Shown piece after piece: positions 58,128-64,000 of a DNA stretch of 64,000 bases (the stretch's first letter is position 1; every line of letters starts with the position of its first letter). Made by a program: the position numbers and the translations under genes. Origin of the DNA: Cliona cf. orientalis (Eukaryota > Porifera > Demospongiae > Clionaida > Clionaidae); assembly GCA_963930775.1 (NCBI GenBank), contig OZ005696.1, positions 8,169,980 to 8,233,979 of the forward strand. The letters are read 5' to 3'. A model generated the notes under the pieces. That model was not told the origin of the DNA, did not search any database, and saw only the letters and a program-made list of their open reading frames with translations.

Positions 58128-61100
58128 AGTGGTGAACATTATCACTGTCAGGAATGTCATCAATGTGTGAATGTGCTTTGACTGGTGTGAGGATATTAAA
58201 ATAACACCTGAACTGATGCAGCCGTCACACCCTATATAATATCACATGACCACTCCCATACACTCCAAACAAACAACTGTATATAAACAGTACTATAATA
58301 GTCAGTGAAGTCAGTGCCATCGTGTAAGCACACACCAACTACAAATAACTCTTCAATCGCTTCCAATTAATAACCAGAGCTAGTGGACAAAGCTGTTTGT
58401 AATTGTTAGGTAGGTGAGACTATAGAAAATTGTACATACGTACACTTGTACATGCATCAATCATGCCATGTAAGTAAGTCGATCCATCACCACTGCCTAG
58501 ACAATTGTCACAGTAGTTGTGAAATTGATCCTCCCTCACCTCAGCCTGGGAGGCCTTCTGTTCCTTTTCAAAGAGCTCCTTTGCGATGCGAGCGTCCTCC
58601 TCCTCCTGCCGAGCTATCCTCTCGTTCTCGTCCATCACCGGCTCATCGTCGGGATCATCTTCAACAATGTCATCATACGCAGGAAGTTCATAGTCTGCCA
58701 TGTCATTGGACGGTGGAGCTGGAGAGGAAATATATGATGTAGTTACACAGTATTAGTATGTATGCTGATCGATACATGTGTACATGCATATTATGTATGT
58801 ACATGTATGTAAACTACCTTAAGGACACTTTTGTTAGTGGGTACTAAATTTAGCAAAATTAGTGATTTGCCAAATTTTGCTAAAAATTGTACCCGCGAAT
58901 ATTAATTTTTCAACATTTTCGAATTTTGAAAAAGAATCACTAAAATGAGTACCTGCTAAATGCACTATTTCCAAAATCCACTAAAATTTGTACCCACAAA
59001 TAATTGTAGCCCTAAGGTAAGGTTGATACATTCTGAGTATGAATTCTAAAATTAATGGTAACTCACCAATAGCAGCGGGAGGGTTGGAGCCTTGCAGCAG
59101 CTGCCTGTTGGCCGGCAGGGAGCTCTCTGGGTGGTGGTGTTGTTGCCGTAGCTGCTGTTGCTGGGAGGACGATCGCAAGGCTCCGGGAGGTAGGGATCCG
59201 GTTGGATCACCTCTGTAAGATGAGAAGTGAATGTGGAGTGTCAGGGATTAATTTCTGATTCTTTAGGAGAGAGGAAGGGGGATATCAGACAAGGGAACAC
59301 CCATTTTTATAATTGATGCCCCTTTCTTCAACTTCTTAAGTGTACATAGAGAATATTACTATTTAAAGTACTGGAACATATGCCACCCTTTAAAATTCAA
59401 TACTTTTGTTGTTGTAGGGGTGTCTCAATAAGCCTCCCCCTTGGCTATAGTCAATTAATGCAACTTTGGTTATACAGGGTACGGGCATGGGGCAATCTCT
59501 TGCATCGGTATACAGTATAGCTTTGTGATTGATGGTAATGGGCTCTTAGTAGCAAGCTGGGGGTGCTGATATAAAAGTAAACTATATGTATAATATAACA
59601 TATTATGTAAGTGCATATTTGTGTGATTGATGATCGATGTTGATCTCAAAACCTTTTAGTGGTCAATATGTATGGAAGCCACCTCCTCAGTATAAGTCAC
59701 TTAGTTCATGCTCCAAGTGGCAAAACTCCACGCAAGTATTTAAGCAGCCACCTCCCTATATTCAACATTGGCCCAAGCCTAATAATAATATTATATAATA
59801 GACAGGTTCCACTGTATGACCGTAATAATATGCTAATATGGGATTTGGAACTCGCATCACTGCACTGAACTAATGAGGGGGAGAGAACTTCAAATACACG
59901 TAGGTGAAAGGTTTTGAATACATGCACACGCAAGGGTGAAAGGTCACATCGATGATATTCATAGCCCAAGTGTGAGGTTGGCCCACTTTATGTCAACATG
60001 CTCAATGAGGCGTCTACCTAATACCCAATGGGGCGTGCAGCCACCCTCAGTGAAACAGCGAACTCTTCATGAAATCATGCAGTACCCTACACTGGAAAAG
60101 GAGAAACTGCTAGTATAATGTTCAACGTATCAAAGGTGAATCAGGTACAGGGCATTTGTTACTGAGAGTATTAACCTGGGCACTATATGGTATGGGTCCG
60201 ATTTCTGAGCTGATTACATGTACATGTACATGTATATGCTCTGTACATGGCGTAATGCACACATTAAAATTTGTACAAACATGTAGTACACATGTACATG
60301 CATGTACATGTACACAGGAATAGAGGCGTGCTATTAAATTTATCAATGGTATGATTATTACATTTTGCACTATAGAGAAGGCCTTGCACGAAAACCCACA
60401 AGGGCTTACGGCGTGTCACAAAGGACAGTTCAAGGCTTCACCCAGTCACAACAGCAGAGGGTGAAAAAGTAAACTACATCAATCGAAACTTTTAAAGCAT
60501 ATTCTCTGTATTCCAAGGGAAGTTGTATAATATGCTACTCTGTATGAATATGAAGGCCTCCATCTACAGTGTATGTATGGTATAGCCGGAAATATTGGTG
60601 GGAATCAAAATTACTATAATATATTGTAAGAATATTAGCGGATTTAAATTTGGTGGTTCGGTACGGGATCGCCATACATACATATACAAGTAGGAAATTT
60701 TGGTGAATTTTAATTTGGCAGTTGTAACATAGACCATCAAACTGCCAAATTTAATTCCCCGCCAAATTTTCCGGCTATACAGTATATTATACTATGAGGC
60801 TAAGCCTGAACCATCATGTGCTACCAAATTTTTACAGAGCTGATACTAATAATTATTATTGTATTGTCCTGATTAAGGGATGTTCTTGTATGTACCTACA
60901 TGTACCTCATCTTGGCCTTCTTCTGAAGCTGCAGTTGGCGCATTCTCTCAATCTCCCTCTCGGAGAGCTGAATCTCTTTCTTTCTCCTCTCCTCTATCTC
61001 CTTCTGTTCCTCGAGGCTGGCCTGGCGGGCCAGACGGGCGTCCTCAGCCTCTCGCAACTCACGCTCACGCTGCCTAAAATAATTATTATCGATGTAACAG

Positions 61101-61728
61101 TACATGTATAATGCATACAATACACCGTGAGTAGACGGCTTATGTTACTCACAATACACATGCACAAACAAGATACGATAATATTATTATTGTGTTGTTG
61201 TACAAGAGGCACCGTCAGTGAGCGCTAGCTTGAAACAGGTGTGTTGATCATGTGTGTGTGTGAATCTGTGTGGCAGTGGGGAGGAGGGAGTACTTGCTAA
61301 ACATACAGTGCTTATGGGAAGGAGGGGAAAAATTGAGTCTAAATGATTCATGAATACTCAATTCGTATACATGTATCATATTATTATCCAAGCGCCTTCC
61401 GCCCTCTCTACCAACCTTGACAGAATCTACAGTGTACTACTACATGTGGACTAGCTAGTTGTAGCCGTAGCTGACCTTTTCATTTCTTTTTCGTAGAGCT
61501 TTTTAGCCATTACTTCATCTTGCATTCTCAGTGCCATTTGGATGTCTTCCTCCTAGTGGTTTATCAAAAGTATACTTTTGTCATCGTCATGGTGTTTTGA
61601 TAGCGATAGTTCGGTAACATGCACTAGGGAACTGACTAATGATAGCACACAATGATCGTGACATGCATGCATGCACAGTGAAAGTGAAACTACTGGACAC
61701 GTAAACTTCAACGGTACCTAGTGTATGC

Positions 61729-61763
<35 letters not shown>

Positions 61764-63876
61764 GTGAGTGAGGGGGGAAGAGACTCAGAGGGAGACAGAG
61801 GGAGAGAGAGAGAGAGAGAAGCAAACCTCTTTCAACTTCTGTGCCATCATCTCTGCATGTTTTCTATCCTCCTCCTCCCTGCACATACGTTCAACATGCG
61901 TTAGATAGACCACCGGTGCACATAATATAATAATAATGCTATTATGCCCATAGACACACAATGTTATAAAACCTCACACAACGAATAAAACAAACCACAT
62001 CACTTAACCAAACTCAACACCTGCTCAAATGAGGGCCAAACTAACTTAGATGGTATTCTTACGCATGATGCATGCCCATGATGTATTCTGACAGTACATG
62101 CATGTACATGTACATGTATGTGCATACTGGTCGCATGTGTGTGTGTCGTGATCTGTTTGTGCAGGATCTAGGAGCACATGATGTGCTTGTGAGTGTGTGT
62201 GTGTGTGTGTGCATGTAGCCTATATAGCATGTCTAGATATAGCACAACGAAAACAATGATGTATATAATTATACCGTACGTAATGCCGTCTACACTTGGG
62301 GTAGATTTATGCACATAATATTTTTTATTATACGGACAAATACACATCAAGTCCTTACTTTAGCTTCATCTCTTGCTTTCTCTTAGTGTCCTCCTTGCGG
62401 AAAGCTTCCACCTCTTCATCTTGGAGCTTCTGGGCTACTCCGACGTCGTGGCGGGCCGTACGACGAAGCTGAACGTTCGCATTGAAGTGATCTTCAACTG
62501 TGAGCAATAAAACAAAAAAATAAATGAATCACTATAATAATAATAGAGATTCATTAATACTTGACCACAAGCAAACACAATATAGAATCATAGGCCACAC
62601 TGTCACTGTCTACTATAATAATAATTATTATGAAATTTTGGGAACGGTCTCATTGCGTTGAAAGGATGGAGACCAGTCTAGCAACAAATTTAAGCTACAT
62701 GTAAATGATAATTCAGTGTGTTCTTCTGCTACAAATGGTAATTTCTATCTAATTTCACTGTGCAAAGAAACCAGGATGTTATGGAGCTCAACAAAGTAAT
62801 TCCCTTGAGCAACATTTGGCAAACATTTGGTTCCAGTTTAATTCTCTTTTCCGATACAGTGTTGACAAAAAAGATGGTTATATAAAATCACAGCATAACC
62901 ATATTATACAAAAAGATGCTGTGATTATGTGGTTATATAAAACCGGGAAAAGGAAAGGAAGTAGCTAAACCTAGACTTTATATGGAGTGTAGTTGGTGGG
63001 AGAGTTAGCCAAGTAGACTGTTCTGATGTGTTGGATCTCGTGAGACCTATGCTTACAGTGGGATTGCAAAACACACTACCATAGATGGTGCTATATACAA
63101 GATATTATACTAATATTATTACGTACATGCAGTTGTGAAGACTTAGAGGTAATCGAATCATGTACAGAACATCCACAGTTCCAGCTACTACCCAATATGT
63201 ACAAACTGTGTATAATGATGATATGACTGTGCAGTGGATTTGATCAACGGCGTGGTCAGTAGTGTCTAACCTTCTAGCAAAAACAAGTACATGTAATTTG
63301 CTTGTTTTTGAAACCTTGTTGGTTTCAGGGCATACGTAAATTAACATCAAAAAAATCCCTGCATAATTACTATAAATGTGCTCTTATATCCCCCCCCCCC
63401 TGTACTTAGCTACTGCCTGTTATCTAGATCTAGTAAGGAATCCAACACTTGGAGGTTTACACCTCATGCCTCGGACATCAACAAATGCCCATCTATAGTA
63501 AAGCAGTTGTGATAGTCGATGGTCACTTGGGATTTCACAGAATTTATCAGCCAATAAACATGTATTGAACTATAAGATTTATATAATATGTGCAGCAGGG
63601 TAGCAGCAAATTATAGTAAATTTATCTTACACTCTTGTTCCTGTAGTCTGTGGGCTATTGCTCTGTCCTCCCTCACTCGAAAGTCGGATCGAACTGCACA
63701 CACAAACAACCAAAATTATACAAAAAGATGCTGTGATTTTGAAATCGTGCATATAAGTATTAATAAAAAGAGCTCGACTCGTCCAAATTACAAGTTTAAC
63801 TTTTACTTCAAAGCAAACTGTACGAGCAGCACTCACCTTTATTGACTCCCGGTAGTTCTTCTTCAACCAAAGCCAT
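55813..63876 (-). CDS. CCDC50: Coiled-coil protein 50 (Ymer-like ubiquitin-binding adaptor)
   Basis: Fourteen exons, all phase-consistent: 63837-63876, 63631-63693, 62359-62497, 61827-61878, 61476-61552, 60906-61073, 59067-59212, 58540-58718, 57998-58024, 57601-57693, 57244-57342, 56871-56966, 56133-56642, 55813-55950; 608 residues. The N-terminus (LPGVNKVRSDFRVREDRAIAHRLQEQE, then VQLRRTARHDVGVAQKLQDEE) matches CCDC50. The family binds ubiquitin through MIU-type helices and dampens receptor and NF-kB signalling. Several segments have the MIU-like form (AQKLQDEEVE, IAKELFEKE, IARRFHQEE, ELARRLHEEELEA, FAKRLQQEEYEA, LAKRLQKEE). Exon 13 is Gln/Gly-rich, with two repeated QRQEAYRRQQ segments, and looks recently expanded. 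The C-terminus (YLKSVPSYKRQTDKKGKKDKK) is basic. The protein is longer than vertebrate short forms (about 300). Confidence 0.87.
58045..58122. repeat. (GA)n microsatellite in a CCDC50 intron
   Basis: Uninterrupted GA dinucleotide of about 75 bp next to the 27-bp exon at 57998-58024. Confidence 0.9.
58815..59017. mobile_element. MITE-like element with short terminal inverted repeats
   Basis: ACCTTAAGGAC at the left end and CCCTAAGGT at the right end are roughly complementary. Interior motifs (AAATTTGTACCC/TTGTACCCGCG and complements such as GGGTACTAAATTT) recur in opposite orientation. About 200 bp with no frame, in a CCDC50 intron. Confidence 0.45.
60576..60784. mobile_element. MITE-like element with imperfect terminal inverted repeats
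   Basis: TATAGCCGGAAATATTGGTGGG (60581 onward) pairs with CCCGCCAAATTTTCCGGCTATA (60758-60779), with a few mismatches. The interior shares TAGGAAATTTTGG and GGGATCGCCATAC with the sequence at 3100-3209 (GGGATCACCATACG, TAGGAAATTTTGG, CCAAATTTTCC.GCTATACAGTA), so at least two copies are in the window. Confidence 0.6.
62903..63738. repeat. 24-bp direct repeat in two CCDC50 introns
   Basis: ATTATACAAAAAGATGCTGTG plus ATT occurs at 62903-62926 and 63715-63738, exactly. Near the first copy the AATCACAGCAT complement (about 62886) makes a small inverted repeat. Likely fragments of a short interspersed element. Confidence 0.5.
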
Positions 63877-64000
63877 CTCTTTTCACTCTTTAATGATCAA
63901 TCGATTGCTCTGCTGATTTGGTTACACAGCTACAGCATCGCTCGCGCTAGTGCTGTAGCACACTTCAGGTTTGCCACACCCATCTGGTAAAATCAAAACA
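63877..64000. other. CCDC50 5' flank
   Basis: 124 bp upstream of the CCDC50 start codon, to the end of the window. It should include part of its promoter. No TATA box seen and no opposing gene identified. Confidence 0.4.

Overview
This is a eukaryotic window with short introns (GT-AG, many under 300 bp), low-GC introns rich in microsatellites (GA, AC, poly-C/G, tetranucleotide palindromes such as TACATGTA), and about a dozen genes packed head-to-tail, head-to-head and tail-to-tail with 90-360 bp between coding ends. The gene set is animal: Ras-GRF exchange factor, CAMTA, ILKAP, CCDC50, DNAJC16, SPCS1, PPCDC and an H2A.X-type histone. The large death-fold plus Roc-COR gene and the intron and intergenic architecture suggest an early-branching animal, most likely a demosponge; that is an inference and the species cannot be fixed from the sequence. 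All gene models below were assembled by hand from reading frames, splice signals and phase continuity.

Layout. 2-169 (+) is the last exon of an unidentified gene. 468-9971 (+) is a seven-exon gene encoding five death-fold domains, each in one phase 1-1 exon, followed by one large exon with a Roc-like GTPase, a COR-like region and a C-terminal Death domain. 10322-14369 (-) is DNAJC16, divergent from SPCS1 (14544-15216, +); both products act at the ER membrane. 15465-17271 (+) encodes a small single-sushi-domain membrane protein. 17529-34152 (-) is a 23+-exon Ras-GRF gene (PH, DH-PH, REM, CDC25). 34429-38187 (-) is ILKAP (PP2C phosphatase), divergent from an intronless H2A.X gene (38550-38954, +). 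39316-50083 (-) is CAMTA, with a CG-1 domain and IQ motifs but no TIG or ankyrin segment that I can find. 50433-52513 (-) is PPCDC (coenzyme A biosynthesis), divergent by 94 bp from a coiled-coil protein gene (52608-55514, +). 55813-63876 (-) is CCDC50, a ubiquitin-binding adaptor with a repeated MIU-like motif.

The genes are mostly unrelated housekeeping and signalling functions. The three divergent pairs (DNAJC16/SPCS1, ILKAP/H2A.X, PPCDC/coiled-coil) probably share promoters. The non-coding part holds several short inverted-repeat elements that look like MITEs or foldback elements, a tRNA-like sequence, a perfect 31-bp-stem hairpin and very long GA tracts. The two most interesting items are the multi-death-domain Roc-COR protein, with evidence of recent exon duplication, and the CAMTA gene reduced to CG-1 plus IQ.
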